Source: Prevotella sp. ne3005
GTDB taxonomy: Bacteria; Bacteroidota; Bacteroidia; Bacteroidales; Bacteroidaceae
Direction: 5' to 3'
Length of the DNA: 64,000 nucleotides
Assembly (NCBI RefSeq): GCF_900110085.1
Contig: NZ_FOCK01000005.1
Span: 1 to 64,000 of the forward strand
In this document: piece after piece, positions 26,266-35,867 of the stretch
Numbering within the stretch: position 1 is the first letter of the stretch
Layout of the letters: every line of letters begins with the position of its first letter
Notes under the pieces: model-generated
Told to the model about the DNA's origin: nothing
The model's database searches: none
The model's input: the letters and a program-made list of their open reading frames with translations, nothing else
Position numbers and translations under genes: made by a program

Positions 26266-26967
26266 ATGATTTATTCAAAAGAAGTGGAGAACATGTGTAG
26301 CGTTTGTAAAGGCGCTTACCATGGACCTGCACCTATCCCCGAGGAGGGCAAGTGGGTTGCAGTGAAAGAAATCAAGGAGATCTCTGGTTACACCCACGGT
26401 ATTGGCTGGTGTGCACCTCAGCAGGGTGCCTGCAAGCTGAGCCTGAACGTGAAGGATGGCATCATCCAGGAGGCTCTGGTTGAGACCATCGGTTGTACCG
26501 GTATGACACACTCAGCTGCTATGGCTTCTGAGATCCTGCCCGGTAAGACCATTCTCGAGGCTCTGAATACCGACCTCGTATGCGATGCTATCAACACCGC
26601 CATGCGCGAACTCTTCCTGCAGATTGTTTACGGACGTACACAGAGTGCCTTCTCTGAGGGTGGTCTGGCTATCGGTGCTGGTCTTGAGGACCTGGGTAAG
26701 GGTCTCCGTTCACAGACTGGTACACTCTATGGCACCGTTGCCAAGGGTACCCGTTATCTTGAGCTGACTGAGGGTTACATCACCAAGATGTATCTCGATG
26801 CCAACAACGAGGTTTGCGGTTACGAGTATGTACATCTCGGCAAGATGATGGAGGCTATCAAGGGCGGCATGGACGCTAATGAGGCTCTGAAGAAGTTCAC
26901 CGGCTCTTATGGTCGCACAAGCGAGGAGCAGGGTGCAGTTAAGGCTATTGACCCACGTAAAGAATAA
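26266..26967 (+). CDS. IscU/NifU-like iron-sulfur scaffold-type protein (GGGtGRT partner)
   Basis: 233 residues. Cys-containing motifs MCSVCKGAYHG, GWCAPQQGACKL and VETIGCTGMTHSAAMASE resemble the IscU/NifU scaffold fold, where conserved Cys hold a nascent Fe-S cluster. The C-terminal half is an extra domain not found in classical IscU. It is always paired with the next gene in anaerobes as far as I know. The starting ATG at 26266 is followed by a second ATG at 26293 (MCSVCK). Strong codon bias suggests abundant protein. Confidence 0.75.
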   Translation: MIYSKEVENMCSVCKGAYHGPAPIPEEGKWVAVKEIKEISGYTHGIGWCAPQQGACKLSLNVKDGIIQEALVETIGCTGMTHSAAMASEILPGKTILEALNTDLVCDAINTAMRELFLQIVYGRTQSAFSEGGLAIGAGLEDLGKGLRSQTGTLYGTVAKGTRYLELTEGYITKMYLDANNEVCGYEYVHLGKMMEAIKGGMDANEALKKFTGSYGRTSEEQGAVKAIDPRKE

Positions 26968-26982
26968 TAGGAGGATACGACA

Positions 26983-27999
26983 ATGATTAGAAAAGTACAG
27001 TTTGAGAGTCAGGAGCGCCGTATCAACCAGGTTCTTGCTGCTCTGAAGGAGAATGGCATCAACTCTATCGAAGAGGCCAATGAGATTTGTGAAAAGGCAG
27101 GTATCGATCCTTATCAGATGTGTGAGGATACTCAGCTCATCTGCTTCGAGAATGCTAAGTGGGCATACGTTTGTGGTGCTGCTATCGCCATCAAGAAGGG
27201 TGTAAAGACGGCTGCCGAGGCTGCTGAGGCTATCGGTATCGGTCTGCAGAGCTTCTGTATCCCCGGATCTGTAGCTGACGATCGTAAGGTAGGTATCGGT
27301 CACGGTAACCTTGCCGCTCGTCTGCTCCGTGAGGAGACTGAGTGCTTCGCCTTCCTGGCTGGTCACGAGAGCTTCGCTGCTGCCGAGGGTGCTATCAAAA
27401 TTGCTGAGATGGCCAACAAGGTTCGTCAGAAGCCGCTTCGCGTGATTCTGAACGGTCTTGGCAAGGACGCTGCTCAGATCATCAGCCGTATCAACGGTTT
27501 TACATACGTACAGACTAAGTTCGATTACTTCACTGGCGACCTGAACGTTGTTAAGGAGGTCCCTTATGGCAATAACCCCAGCCGTCTGAAGGTAAAGTGC
27601 TATGGTGCCGATGATGTTCGTGAGGGCGTAGCTATCCTGTGGAAGGAGAACGTTGATGTTTCTATCACTGGTAACTCTACCAACCCAACACGTTTCCAGC
27701 ACCCAGTAGCTGGTACCTATAAGAAGGAGCGCGTGCTCGCTGGTAAGCCTTACTTCTCAGTAGCTTCTGGTGGTGGTACCGGTCGTACCCTGCACCCGGA
27801 TAACATGGCTGCTGGTCCTGCTTCTTATGGTATGACTGATACGCTGGGTCGTATGCACTCAGACGCTCAGTTCGCAGGTTCTTCTTCAGTTCCTGCTCAC
27901 GTAGAGATGATGGGCTTCCTCGGTATGGGTAACAACCCGATGGTAGGTGCTACTGTATCTGTAGCCGTTGCTATCGACCTCGCCCTGAACAAGAAGTAA
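26983..27999 (+). CDS. GGGtGRT-family protein
   Basis: 338 residues carrying the family signature SGGGTGRTLHPDN (near 262-274), with GNSTNPTRFQHPVAGTYKKE and HVEMMGFLGMGNNPMVGATV nearby. It is a broadly conserved anaerobe protein of unknown function that pairs with the IscU-like gene 15 bp upstream. The Gly-rich loop and conserved His suggest a ligand or metal site. No signal peptide. The two genes end at a strong terminator. Confidence 0.85.
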   Translation: MIRKVQFESQERRINQVLAALKENGINSIEEANEICEKAGIDPYQMCEDTQLICFENAKWAYVCGAAIAIKKGVKTAAEAAEAIGIGLQSFCIPGSVADDRKVGIGHGNLAARLLREETECFAFLAGHESFAAAEGAIKIAEMANKVRQKPLRVILNGLGKDAAQIISRINGFTYVQTKFDYFTGDLNVVKEVPYGNNPSRLKVKCYGADDVREGVAILWKENVDVSITGNSTNPTRFQHPVAGTYKKERVLAGKPYFSVASGGGTGRTLHPDNMAAGPASYGMTDTLGRMHSDAQFAGSSSVPAHVEMMGFLGMGNNPMVGATVSVAVAIDLALNKK

Positions 28000-28019
28000 T
28001 CTTCTTGAGCTATTATTAT

Positions 28020-28049
28020 AAAAATCCCCGCCGATTGGCGGGGATTTTT
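28020..28049. terminator. Bidirectional intrinsic terminator
   Basis: AAAAATCCCCGCC (28020-28032) and its exact complement (28037-28049) around a GATT loop, with A and T tracts. It serves the GGGtGRT operon and the convergent Dabb gene. Confidence 0.93.
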
Positions 28050-28053
28050 GCTT

Positions 28054-28359
28054 TTAGATCTCGAAATCGAGGCAGCTGCGCTGGACGGTGTAGGGGCGAA
28101 CCTTTCCGTTGGCAACGGCTACATGCTCGGGATGAACGGCATAGCCCTTCAGTGCCTCTTCGCTCTCCAGTGTACTGTCGAGCATCACATCGGCATTCGA
28201 TGAAGCCAAGCGGCCGTCGATATGTACTTTGACATCAATGAGTCCTGGCACTTTGCCCACAAGACCTTCAAGACCAGCCTTGATCCCTGCCTTTACCTGC
28301 TGTTTCTCTTCTTCTGAGAGTTCTGGATTCAGGGTCCAGAGAATAATGTGTTTAACCAT
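28054..28359 (-). CDS. Dabb-family (stress-responsive A/B barrel) protein
   Basis: 101 residues from the ATG at 28359 (MVKHIILWTL), the usual start of this family; a longer ORF to 28416 would overlap the promoter. HIILWTLNPELSEEEKQQV, ALKGYAVHPEHVAVAN and the LDFEI end match Dabb ferredoxin-like barrels, which form dimers; function in bacteria is mostly unknown. Confidence 0.85.
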   Translation of the reverse strand: MVKHIILWTLNPELSEEEKQQVKAGIKAGLEGLVGKVPGLIDVKVHIDGRLASSNADVMLDSTLESEEALKGYAVHPEHVAVANGKVRPYTVQRSCLDFEI

Positions 28360-28391
28360 AATTTGAATTGTTTTTGGTAATTGATGTGGTG

Positions 28392-28422
28392 CAAAAATAA
28401 GCATTTTATTCGGCATGACAAA
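28392..28422 (-). promoter_or_regulatory. Promoter of the Dabb gene
   Basis: On the minus strand TTTG (28419-28422), 19 bp, TATTTTTG (28392-28399). Expected transcription start is near 28385, 26 nt before the ATG. Confidence 0.66.
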
Positions 28423-28463
28423 AATTTTATCAGAAAAATGATGCGTAATTCGGGATTTTTATG

Positions 28464-28471
28464 TAAATTTG
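28464..28471 (+). promoter_or_regulatory. -7 box for deoD
   Basis: TAAATTTG lies 29 bp before the deoD start. No good -33 box at the expected spacing. Confidence 0.45.
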
Positions 28472-28499
28472 CCCCAAATAACCCAAAACCAATAAGATT

Positions 28500-29207
28500 A
28501 TGGCAACAACACCTACTCCCCACATTGGGGCAAAGTTCGGCGAAATAGCCGAGACAGTAATTATGGCCGGCGATCCGCTGAGAGCTAAGTTTATGGCAGA
28601 GAAGTATCTGGAGAACCCTGTGGAATTCAACCACGTCAGAGGTATGTTTGGATTTACGGGAACCTATCATGGCAAACGTGTCAGTGTGATGGGCCATGGT
28701 ATGGGCATGCCCTCCATCGGTATCTATACTTATGAGTTGTATAACTTCTATGGAGTGAAGACTATCATCCGTGTGGGATCGGCAGGTTCTATCAATATGG
28801 ATCTGCATGTTGGCGACATCGCCATTGCTATGGGCGCCTGCACGAACTCGAATTATGTCAATCAGTATGAGTTACCTGGTACGTATGCCCCCATCGCCGA
28901 TTTTACATTGGTACGTGGTGCTGCTGAGGCCTGTGAGCGCTTTGGTTATAATTATATGGTGGGCAATGTGTTGTCTTCGGACACTTTCTATTCGGATAAT
29001 CCTCAGAATGACAAGTGGATGAAGATGGGTGTGCTAGCTGTCGAGATGGAGATAGCCGCCCTCTACATGAATGCTGCCCGTGCAGGCAAGCGTGCCCTTG
29101 GCATCTGCACCATCTCCGACCATATCCTCACGGGTGAGGCAACGACCGCCGAGGAGCGACAGACAACCTTTACCCACATGATGGATGTGGCATTCTCATT
29201 ATTATAA
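28500..29207 (+). CDS. deoD: Purine-nucleoside phosphorylase, DeoD type
   Basis: 235 residues, normal length. [15 protein letters not shown] (phosphate-binding), [24 protein letters not shown] and the base-site [13 protein letters not shown] are characteristic, with SDHIL for catalytic Asp. It splits purine (deoxy)nucleosides to base and (deoxy)ribose-1-phosphate for salvage. ettA starts 15 bp downstream. Confidence 0.95.
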   Translation: MATTPTPHIGAKFGEIAETVIMAGDPLRAKFMAEKYLENPVEFNHVRGMFGFTGTYHGKRVSVMGHGMGMPSIGIYTYELYNFYGVKTIIRVGSAGSINMDLHVGDIAIAMGACTNSNYVNQYELPGTYAPIADFTLVRGAAEACERFGYNYMVGNVLSSDTFYSDNPQNDKWMKMGVLAVEMEIAALYMNAARAGKRALGICTISDHILTGEATTAEERQTTFTHMMDVAFSLL

Positions 29208-29222
29208 TAATAGGAGGAATCA

Positions 29223-30920
29223 ATGGCTACAGTCGATGATAAGAAAGTCATCTTCTCGATGGTTGGCGTGAGCAAGACCATCCAGCAGAACCAGAAACAA
29301 GTATTAAAGAACATCTATCTGAGTTTCTTCTACGGCGCGAAGATTGGCATTATTGGATTGAACGGTGCGGGTAAGTCCACACTTATGAAGATTATTGCCG
29401 GTCTCGATGAGAAGTTCCAAGGTCAGGTAGTGTGGAGTCCTGGCTATTCGGTGGGCTATCTGCCCCAGGACCCGCCACTGAATGAAGAGAAGACGGTCAA
29501 GGAGAACGTGATGGAAGGGGTTCAGCATGTGTATGATGCGCTTGCAGAATATGATCAGATCAACGTGAAGTTCGGTCTTCCTGAGTATTATGAGGACCCA
29601 GATAAGATGGACAAGCTGATGCAGCGCCAGGCAGAGCTGCAGGATATCATCGACGCGACGGATGCCTGGAACATGGACTCGAAGCTCGACCGTGCGATGG
29701 CTGCGCTGAACTGTCCGCCAGGCGACTGGAGTGTGAAGACACTTTCTGGCGGTGAGCGCCGTCGCGTGGCCCTGTGTCGACTGCTGTTGCAGAAACCCGA
29801 CGTGCTGCTGCTCGACGAGCCCACGAACCATCTGGATGCAGAAAGCATCGACTGGCTGGAGCAGCACCTGCAGCAGTATGAGGGTACGGTGATTGCTGTG
29901 ACCCATGACCGATACTTCCTTGACGATGTGGCAGAGTGGATCCTTGAACTCGACCGCGGTGAGGGCATCCCTTGGAAGGGTAACTATTCATCATGGCTGG
30001 AGCAAAAGTCTCAGCGACTGGCTCAAGAAGAGAAACAAGCCTCGAAGCGCCGCAAGACTCTGGAACGTGAGCTGGAGTGGGTGAGGATGGCCCCGAAGGC
30101 GCGTCATGCCAAGGGGAAAGCCCGTCTGAACTCTTATGACAAGATGCTCAACGAGGAACAGAAACAGAAAGAGGAAAAACTGGAGATATTTATTCCCAAC
30201 GGTCCGCGCCTTGGTAACAAGGTCATCGTGGCAGAACATGTGGCTAAGGCTTATCCCGAGAAGGAACTCTTTAAGGACCTGAACTTCATCCTGCCGCCAA
30301 ATGGCATTGTGGGCGTGATAGGCCCTAACGGTGCCGGCAAGACCACATTGTTCCGCCTGATCATGGGTTTGGAGAAGGCTGATGCAGGTTCCTTCGACGT
30401 GGGCGAGACAGTGAAACTCTCGTACGTTGACCAGCAGCATAAGGACATCGATCCTGAGAAAACCGTTTATCAGGTGGTGAGCGGTGGTAATGAAACCATC
30501 CGCATGGGTGGGCGCGATGTGAACGTACGCGCCTATCTCTCACGGTTCAATTTCAGTGGTGCCGATCAGGAGAAGAAATGTGGCGTACTTTCGGGTGGTG
30601 AGCGTAACCGTCTGCATCTGGCCATAGCCCTGAAACAGGAAGGCAATGTTTTACTTCTCGATGAGCCGACTAACGATATAGATGTCAATACGTTACGCGC
30701 TTTGGAGGAAGGCTTGGAATCGTTCGCGGGTTGTGCCGTTATTATTAGTCACGACCGTTGGTTCCTTGATCGTATCTGTACGCATATCCTCGCCTTCGAG
30801 GGTGAGGGTAACGTCTTCTACTTCGAGGGCAACTACTCAGAGTATGAGACCAACAAGGCACAGCGCCTTGGCCTCGAAGAACCTAAGCGTGCCCGCTATC
30901 GTAAACTGATGGAGGAATAG
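29223..30920 (+). CDS. ettA: ABC-F translation factor EttA
   Basis: 565 residues (family about 555). Two ABC domains with Walker A GLNGAGKST and GPNGAGKTT, LSGGERRRVAL and LSGGERNRLHL signatures, DEPTNHLD and DEPTNDID Walker B, joined by the charged interdomain linker (KRRKTLERELEWVRMAPKAR). No membrane part. It senses the ADP/ATP ratio and regulates the first elongation steps at the ribosomal E site. Confidence 0.95.
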   Translation: MATVDDKKVIFSMVGVSKTIQQNQKQVLKNIYLSFFYGAKIGIIGLNGAGKSTLMKIIAGLDEKFQGQVVWSPGYSVGYLPQDPPLNEEKTVKENVMEGVQHVYDALAEYDQINVKFGLPEYYEDPDKMDKLMQRQAELQDIIDATDAWNMDSKLDRAMAALNCPPGDWSVKTLSGGERRRVALCRLLLQKPDVLLLDEPTNHLDAESIDWLEQHLQQYEGTVIAVTHDRYFLDDVAEWILELDRGEGIPWKGNYSSWLEQKSQRLAQEEKQASKRRKTLERELEWVRMAPKARHAKGKARLNSYDKMLNEEQKQKEEKLEIFIPNGPRLGNKVIVAEHVAKAYPEKELFKDLNFILPPNGIVGVIGPNGAGKTTLFRLIMGLEKADAGSFDVGETVKLSYVDQQHKDIDPEKTVYQVVSGGNETIRMGGRDVNVRAYLSRFNFSGADQEKKCGVLSGGERNRLHLAIALKQEGNVLLLDEPTNDIDVNTLRALEEGLESFAGCAVIISHDRWFLDRICTHILAFEGEGNVFYFEGNYSEYETNKAQRLGLEEPKRARYRKLMEE

Positions 30921-30925
30921 ACAGG

Positions 30926-32359
30926 ATGAAAAAGCTGGTCGTGATGTGGATGGCTGGTCTGCTGTTGGGAGCATGCAGTGGCGGATGGCACAATCAGACC
31001 GAAGCCGACCTCTCGGCCTTCAGTACCTATGTAGACAGTCTCGACTCGGCTGTGCAGGGCAAGTGGTTCACGAGGATGGGTGTGTCGGAAGATGCTGATT
31101 CTTTGTTGTCCTATCTTCGCCGAGAAGTGCCCCGTAATGGACTTGATACAACGGCCTTCTTCGTGCCTCAGATTGCCGAGGACTTGCATATCGTCCATAC
31201 ACTCGCCTTTGACTCTGTGGGCCAGAGCATCAATGAGGTGCTTGTCCGACTCGACAGTAACCTCTCGAAGGCCTATATCGACTATACCACCGGGCTGCGT
31301 TATGGCTTTATGCGCCCTGACAAGGTGTTGAACAACAAGGACTATAAGGTAGGAGGTCCGGGGTATGCCCAGCTCTTCGACTATGAGATCAAAGCCCCCG
31401 ACAAGGAGACGTCAGAGAAACAGTTGACGAAAGATGACAGGATGGCTTTCTTCATGGCCTCTCAGCCCTCAAACTACGTGTACCATGCTTTGCAAGAGAG
31501 ATTGTTGGCCACTAATGACACCGCAGAACGACGGAAGATTGCTATCAATATGGAACGCTGCCGTTGGCAGATCAAGCATCCTGAACAACAAGAGAGACGG
31601 GTTTTGGTCAATATCCCCGCCCAACAGCTTTGGGCCGTAGGCGGCGACACGGTGCTCTATATGCGTATCTGCTGTGGTGCCTATGCCACCAAGACCCCAC
31701 TGCTCTGCAGCACTATCAACTATATGCAAGTCAACCCCGAGTGGATCATTCCCTACAACATCATCAAGACTGATGTAGCTCGCCATGGGGGTGACTCCGC
31801 CTACTTTGCGCGTAACCGATATTCCATAGTAAGGAGACAAACCAACGATACACTGAGGGCCTCTGAGGTGTCGTCCGAACAGCTGATGTCCGGTAATCTC
31901 CGTGTGGTTCAGAAGGGTGGGGCAGGCAACTCGCTCGGCCGCATCGTGTTTCGTTTTCCAAACAATTTCTCCGTCTATCTGCATGACACCAACAACCGGG
32001 GCGCTTTCCAACGTGAGCGACGCACACTCTCCCATGGATGTGTACGCGTGCAGAAGCCCTTCGACTTAGCCTGTTTTCTCTTATCGGATGTCGACGACTG
32101 GACTCGCGATCAGTTACGCATCTCAATGGACATCCGTCCAGAAACCGAGCGTGGTAGAAACTACGTAAGAGATCATGCCGAGGATCCTCATCCTTTGCGT
32201 CTGATTCAGTATCGTGAGATTAATCCGAAGGTGCCCGTCTATATTGTCTACTTCACTGCTTATCCGAATCCGGCAACTGGTAAGGTGGAGTTTTGGCCCG
32301 ACCGTTATGACTACGACAAGGTTATCGTGGAGAAGATTGGGGCGTATCTGCTTAAATAA
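30926..32359 (+). CDS. L,D-transpeptidase (YkuD) lipoprotein
   Basis: 477 residues. Lipoprotein signal with LLGAC lipobox (Cys17). The YkuD catalytic motif is LSHGCVRVQ with His370 and Cys372; VNIPAQQLWAVGGD precedes it as in the YcbB-like class, and an extra helical domain lies before it. It would form 3-3 peptidoglycan cross-links or attach lipoproteins in the periplasm. It starts 5 bp after ettA. Confidence 0.9.
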   Translation: MKKLVVMWMAGLLLGACSGGWHNQTEADLSAFSTYVDSLDSAVQGKWFTRMGVSEDADSLLSYLRREVPRNGLDTTAFFVPQIAEDLHIVHTLAFDSVGQSINEVLVRLDSNLSKAYIDYTTGLRYGFMRPDKVLNNKDYKVGGPGYAQLFDYEIKAPDKETSEKQLTKDDRMAFFMASQPSNYVYHALQERLLATNDTAERRKIAINMERCRWQIKHPEQQERRVLVNIPAQQLWAVGGDTVLYMRICCGAYATKTPLLCSTINYMQVNPEWIIPYNIIKTDVARHGGDSAYFARNRYSIVRRQTNDTLRASEVSSEQLMSGNLRVVQKGGAGNSLGRIVFRFPNNFSVYLHDTNNRGAFQRERRTLSHGCVRVQKPFDLACFLLSDVDDWTRDQLRISMDIRPETERGRNYVRDHAEDPHPLRLIQYREINPKVPVYIVYFTAYPNPATGKVEFWPDRYDYDKVIVEKIGAYLLK

Positions 32360-32396
32360 AAGAAATAATAACAACTAATAATTATCAACTACCAAC

Positions 32397-33842
32397 ATGA
32401 GAAAACTGTTTATCTTTAGTATGCTGCTGACTGCTGCCACCATGATGGCACAGACAGCCAGAAATTTTACGCTGAACCTGACCGACGATGGCAAGGCGCA
32501 AATGGTGTGTTTCCTGCCTGAAAAGTGTTCAGGCAAAGCGATTGTGGGCGTTCCAGGTGGTGGTTACTCCATGTTGTCGAACACCCACGAGGGTACACTG
32601 GCGGCTGAATGGATGAATCAGCGGGGCATCGCCTATTTCGTGGTGAACTATCGTTTGCCAGCTGGTGACCGCACGAAGCCTATGGGCGACGTGATGAAAG
32701 GTATCCGCATCGTACGCGACTCAGCTCTGGTGTGGAACATCAATCCCAACGATGTGGGCATCATGGGCTTCTCGGCTGGCGGCCATCTAGCATCTGTCAT
32801 CTCCACCCATGCCCCTTTCGACGCACGTCCTAATTTCTCTATACTGTTCTATCCCGTCATCTCGATGGATGAGCGTGTGTCGCACAAATGGTCGTGCCTG
32901 AACTTCTTGGGTAAGGATGGACAGCAGAACCCAGAGTTGGTGCGCGACTTCTCGACCATGAATGCCGTGCGCAGTCATCTGACACCTCCAGCCTTGATTG
33001 TCTCAGCCAATGACGACCGTCTGGTGCCCTTTGTCACCAACGGACTGGAATACTATAAGGCCATGCGCAATGCAGGTAACGACTGTTCTATGCTGGTATA
33101 TCCCACTGGCGATCATGGCTTCGGCTTCGGCACCTGGTTTCCATACCATGACCAGCTGCTGACAGAGATTGGCAGCTGGCTTGATGCCCACAAGGCACCC
33201 AAGCAGGATGCCATCCGTGTGGCTTGTATCGGTAACAGTATCACCGACGGCTATGGCATCGATATGCGTACGGCCTATGGCTATCCTGCCGTGTTGCAGA
33301 AGAAGCTGGGCAATGACTACTGGGTGAAGAATTTCGGCGTGAGCTCTCGCACTATGCTCAACAAAGGCGATTTCCCCTATATGAACGAGATGGCGTGGAG
33401 AGATGCGCTCGCATTCAAGCCCGATGTGGTCATCATCAAGCTGGGCACCAACGACTCGAAGCCCGAAAATTGGCAGTATGGTGCTGAGTTCCGCCAGGAC
33501 CTGGAGCAGATGATCACCACGCTGCGTCCAGACCTTGCCCAACCAGTCAAGAAAGCTAAGAAGTCCAAGAAATCCCAGGCAGTGGCTGAGGCCAAACCCC
33601 GTATCCTGCTCTGCACGCCCATCCCCGCTTTTAAGCCGACGTGGAACATCAACGACTCAGTGATTGTCAATGAGATCATTCCCATTCAGCAGGAGGTGGC
33701 CAAGAAATATGGCCTGCAGGTGGTCGACCTGCATACGCTCTATGCCAACGATGGCAATAAGATGGTGGACGATGGCATCCATCCCGATGGAAAAGGTGCC
33801 GAGCGACTGGCAACCATCATAGCAGAAGCGCTCGCCAAATAG
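32397..33842 (+). CDS. Secreted two-domain carbohydrate esterase (alpha/beta hydrolase + SGNH)
   Basis: 481 residues with a signal peptide (MLLTAATMMAQ). The N-terminal domain (about 22-260) is an alpha/beta hydrolase with GVPGGGYSM oxyanion loop, nucleophile elbow GFSAGG and catalytic His in GDHGFG. The C-terminal domain (about 270-481) is an SGNH/GDSL esterase with IGNSITDG, GTNDS and DGIHPDGKG. Such fusions deacetylate hemicellulose or remove feruloyl groups; which substrate is unknown. A Lys-rich patch (KKAKKSKKSQ) interrupts the SGNH domain. Confidence 0.87.
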   Translation: MRKLFIFSMLLTAATMMAQTARNFTLNLTDDGKAQMVCFLPEKCSGKAIVGVPGGGYSMLSNTHEGTLAAEWMNQRGIAYFVVNYRLPAGDRTKPMGDVMKGIRIVRDSALVWNINPNDVGIMGFSAGGHLASVISTHAPFDARPNFSILFYPVISMDERVSHKWSCLNFLGKDGQQNPELVRDFSTMNAVRSHLTPPALIVSANDDRLVPFVTNGLEYYKAMRNAGNDCSMLVYPTGDHGFGFGTWFPYHDQLLTEIGSWLDAHKAPKQDAIRVACIGNSITDGYGIDMRTAYGYPAVLQKKLGNDYWVKNFGVSSRTMLNKGDFPYMNEMAWRDALAFKPDVVIIKLGTNDSKPENWQYGAEFRQDLEQMITTLRPDLAQPVKKAKKSKKSQAVAEAKPRILLCTPIPAFKPTWNINDSVIVNEIIPIQQEVAKKYGLQVVDLHTLYANDGNKMVDDGIHPDGKGAERLATIIAEALAK

Positions 33843-33873
33843 ACATTCCCCCAACACTCTCAAAGTTGCAACC

Positions 33874-34989
33874 ATGTTTGTACCCTCGAAGGCATTCTTT
33901 CTTGTAAGTTTACTGGTCCTTGTTACCTCCTGCTCTGATGGTAACAATACCAACGAAGAGCCGATGCTGAAAGGCATCATTTCTACGTATAATGAGTACG
34001 ACGGAGCCATGCTGGATTTTACGAAAGCAGACATGGAGAAGGCTGGATTTACGCCTGGTGACCTCGTCAGCATCACCCTTGACGACAAAACATTCGTCGT
34101 GCCTTATTACGACGGCTACTACACTCGTAGCGGAGAACTCCTGCTCGTGGCTTATCCCAGCTATCCCAGCATCTGTTTTACAGCTGGCAACACCGGATTG
34201 CCCCCGGAACAGAGAGGACTGGTGGGGCAAGCCGTTACCGTCAGAATGAAGGAAAAGGGTGGTTGTCTCGACGTGCAAACAGCCATGAGTATGACATATT
34301 CCAACGACCGCAATGACTATCCAGACCTCACCGATGCTGAGTTTGCTAATGCTCGCGCGGTGAAGGCTGGTAACATTGCCGGCGGTGTGTTGTACCGAAG
34401 TTCAACACCGTTCTCTGACGAAACCAACCGCGCCTACTGTGTATCGGAATATCTGGAAGGCGAAAAGGTAACGACGGTGCTTAACCTTGCCGACACAGAG
34501 GAGAAAATGCAGAGCTACGACATGCCTACCTACAGCCGTGCACTTTGGAATGCAGGCAATGTGATATTGTGCCCGTTGAAGGCTGACCCTACGGCAGATG
34601 ACTATAACAAACGACTGATTGCGGCTCTCAAGGAACTGCCGTCGCGTCCGGCACCCTATGTCGTGCATTGCATTGAGGGAAAAGATCGTACCGGATATGT
34701 GTGCGCACTACTGGAGGGATTATGCGGCGCAACGTATGAGGAGATTGTAACCGACTATCTGATTACCTATGACAACTATTATGGCGTCAATCCCCAAAAA
34801 GACCATGATGTATGCAACACATTATTGTCGCTGAAACTCAACCCGTGCCTGATGTATTATGCCGGCATTAAGGATGAGGCACAACTTCCGAATGTTGACT
34901 ACGCAAAAGCGTTCTCTAGCTATCTGCTCTCTCACGGCATGAGCCGCCAGCAAATTGACGCTCTGATTCTGGCTTTGACAGTTCTTTAG
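33874..34989 (+). CDS. Tyrosine-phosphatase-like lipoprotein
   Basis: 371 residues with lipoprotein signal (LVLVTSC). The C-terminal ~230 residues are a Y_phosphatase3-type domain: HCIEGKDRTGY contains the CX5R loop (Cys266, Arg272). The ~130 N-terminal residues form a separate beta domain, perhaps substrate- or cell-wall-binding. Located on the periplasmic side or outside. Could act on phosphotyrosine or phosphoinositides; substrate unknown. Same strand as the esterases around it. Confidence 0.82.
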   Translation: MFVPSKAFFLVSLLVLVTSCSDGNNTNEEPMLKGIISTYNEYDGAMLDFTKADMEKAGFTPGDLVSITLDDKTFVVPYYDGYYTRSGELLLVAYPSYPSICFTAGNTGLPPEQRGLVGQAVTVRMKEKGGCLDVQTAMSMTYSNDRNDYPDLTDAEFANARAVKAGNIAGGVLYRSSTPFSDETNRAYCVSEYLEGEKVTTVLNLADTEEKMQSYDMPTYSRALWNAGNVILCPLKADPTADDYNKRLIAALKELPSRPAPYVVHCIEGKDRTGYVCALLEGLCGATYEEIVTDYLITYDNYYGVNPQKDHDVCNTLLSLKLNPCLMYYAGIKDEAQLPNVDYAKAFSSYLLSHGMSRQQIDALILALTVL

Positions 34990-35035
34990 TTTTCTTATTT
35001 GTAAAGATAATGATAACCCAACAAAAACTATAGTT

Positions 35036-35860
35036 ATGAGAATGATTAAATATACAATCCTCGCACTTATGCTGTTGCCGATGAACTCTCAGGCACAGCA
35101 TCAGCAGTATCAGCAAGTGAACGACATCCCTTACACATCATCTGACGATGCATACGCCCAAGAGCGTTGCAAACTCGACGTTTATTACCCTACAAATCAA
35201 AAGGATGCCCCCGTTGTGGTATGGTTCCATGGTGGTGGTATTGAGGGTGGTAACAAGCACATCGACGAACAATTGAAGAACAGCGGCTTAGTGGTGGTTG
35301 CAGCCAACTACCGTCTGCTGCCAAAGGCTCATATCGACGATATCCTCGACGATGCCGCAGCTGCTGTGGCATGGACATATAAAAATATCGAGAAATATGG
35401 TGGTAGTCATCGCAAGATTTTCGTGGCAGGACATTCCGCAGGTGGCTACCTGCTCAACATGATCGGCCTAGACAAGAAATGGCTCGCCAAATATGGCGTT
35501 GATGCCGACTCATTGGCTGCCCTCGTGCCCTTCAGCGGACAGTGCATCACGCATTACAATATCCGCAAACAGCAGAACATCCCTCCCTTGCAGGCCACTA
35601 TTGACCAATACGCCCCGCTCACCTACATTCGTCCAGATGCCCCACCTATCATTATTATTTCTGGTGACCGCGAACTAGAACTCTTTGGCCGCTATGAGGA
35701 GCAGGCTTACTTCTGGCGTATGTTGAAACTCGTGGGCCACAAGGATGTGACGCTCTATGAGATGCAAGGCTACGACCATGGTGCCATGCCGCAACCTGCA
35801 TATTACATTCTGAAGCAGCATATCAAGCGCCTGACTGAAAACAAAGCCAACCCGAAGTAA
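35036..35860 (+). CDS. Secreted alpha/beta hydrolase (esterase)
   Basis: 274 residues with a signal peptide (LALMLLPMNSQAQ). HSL-type signatures: WFHGGGIEGG (oxyanion hole), GHSAGGYL nucleophile elbow, SGDRELEL and YDHGAM holding the catalytic Asp and His. Likely acts on acyl or acetyl esters. It ends 7 bp before a convergent gene, with no terminator stem seen between. Confidence 0.85.
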   Translation: MRMIKYTILALMLLPMNSQAQHQQYQQVNDIPYTSSDDAYAQERCKLDVYYPTNQKDAPVVVWFHGGGIEGGNKHIDEQLKNSGLVVVAANYRLLPKAHIDDILDDAAAAVAWTYKNIEKYGGSHRKIFVAGHSAGGYLLNMIGLDKKWLAKYGVDADSLAALVPFSGQCITHYNIRKQQNIPPLQATIDQYAPLTYIRPDAPPIIIISGDRELELFGRYEEQAYFWRMLKLVGHKDVTLYEMQGYDHGAMPQPAYYILKQHIKRLTENKANPK

Positions 35861-35867
35861 GCTTTAA

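Noticed and set aside
26710..27702. Minus-strand ORF of 330 codons over the GGGtGRT pair
   Set aside because: Spans two real plus-strand genes with strong codon bias; translation is Leu/Ser/Thr-rich shadow sequence.
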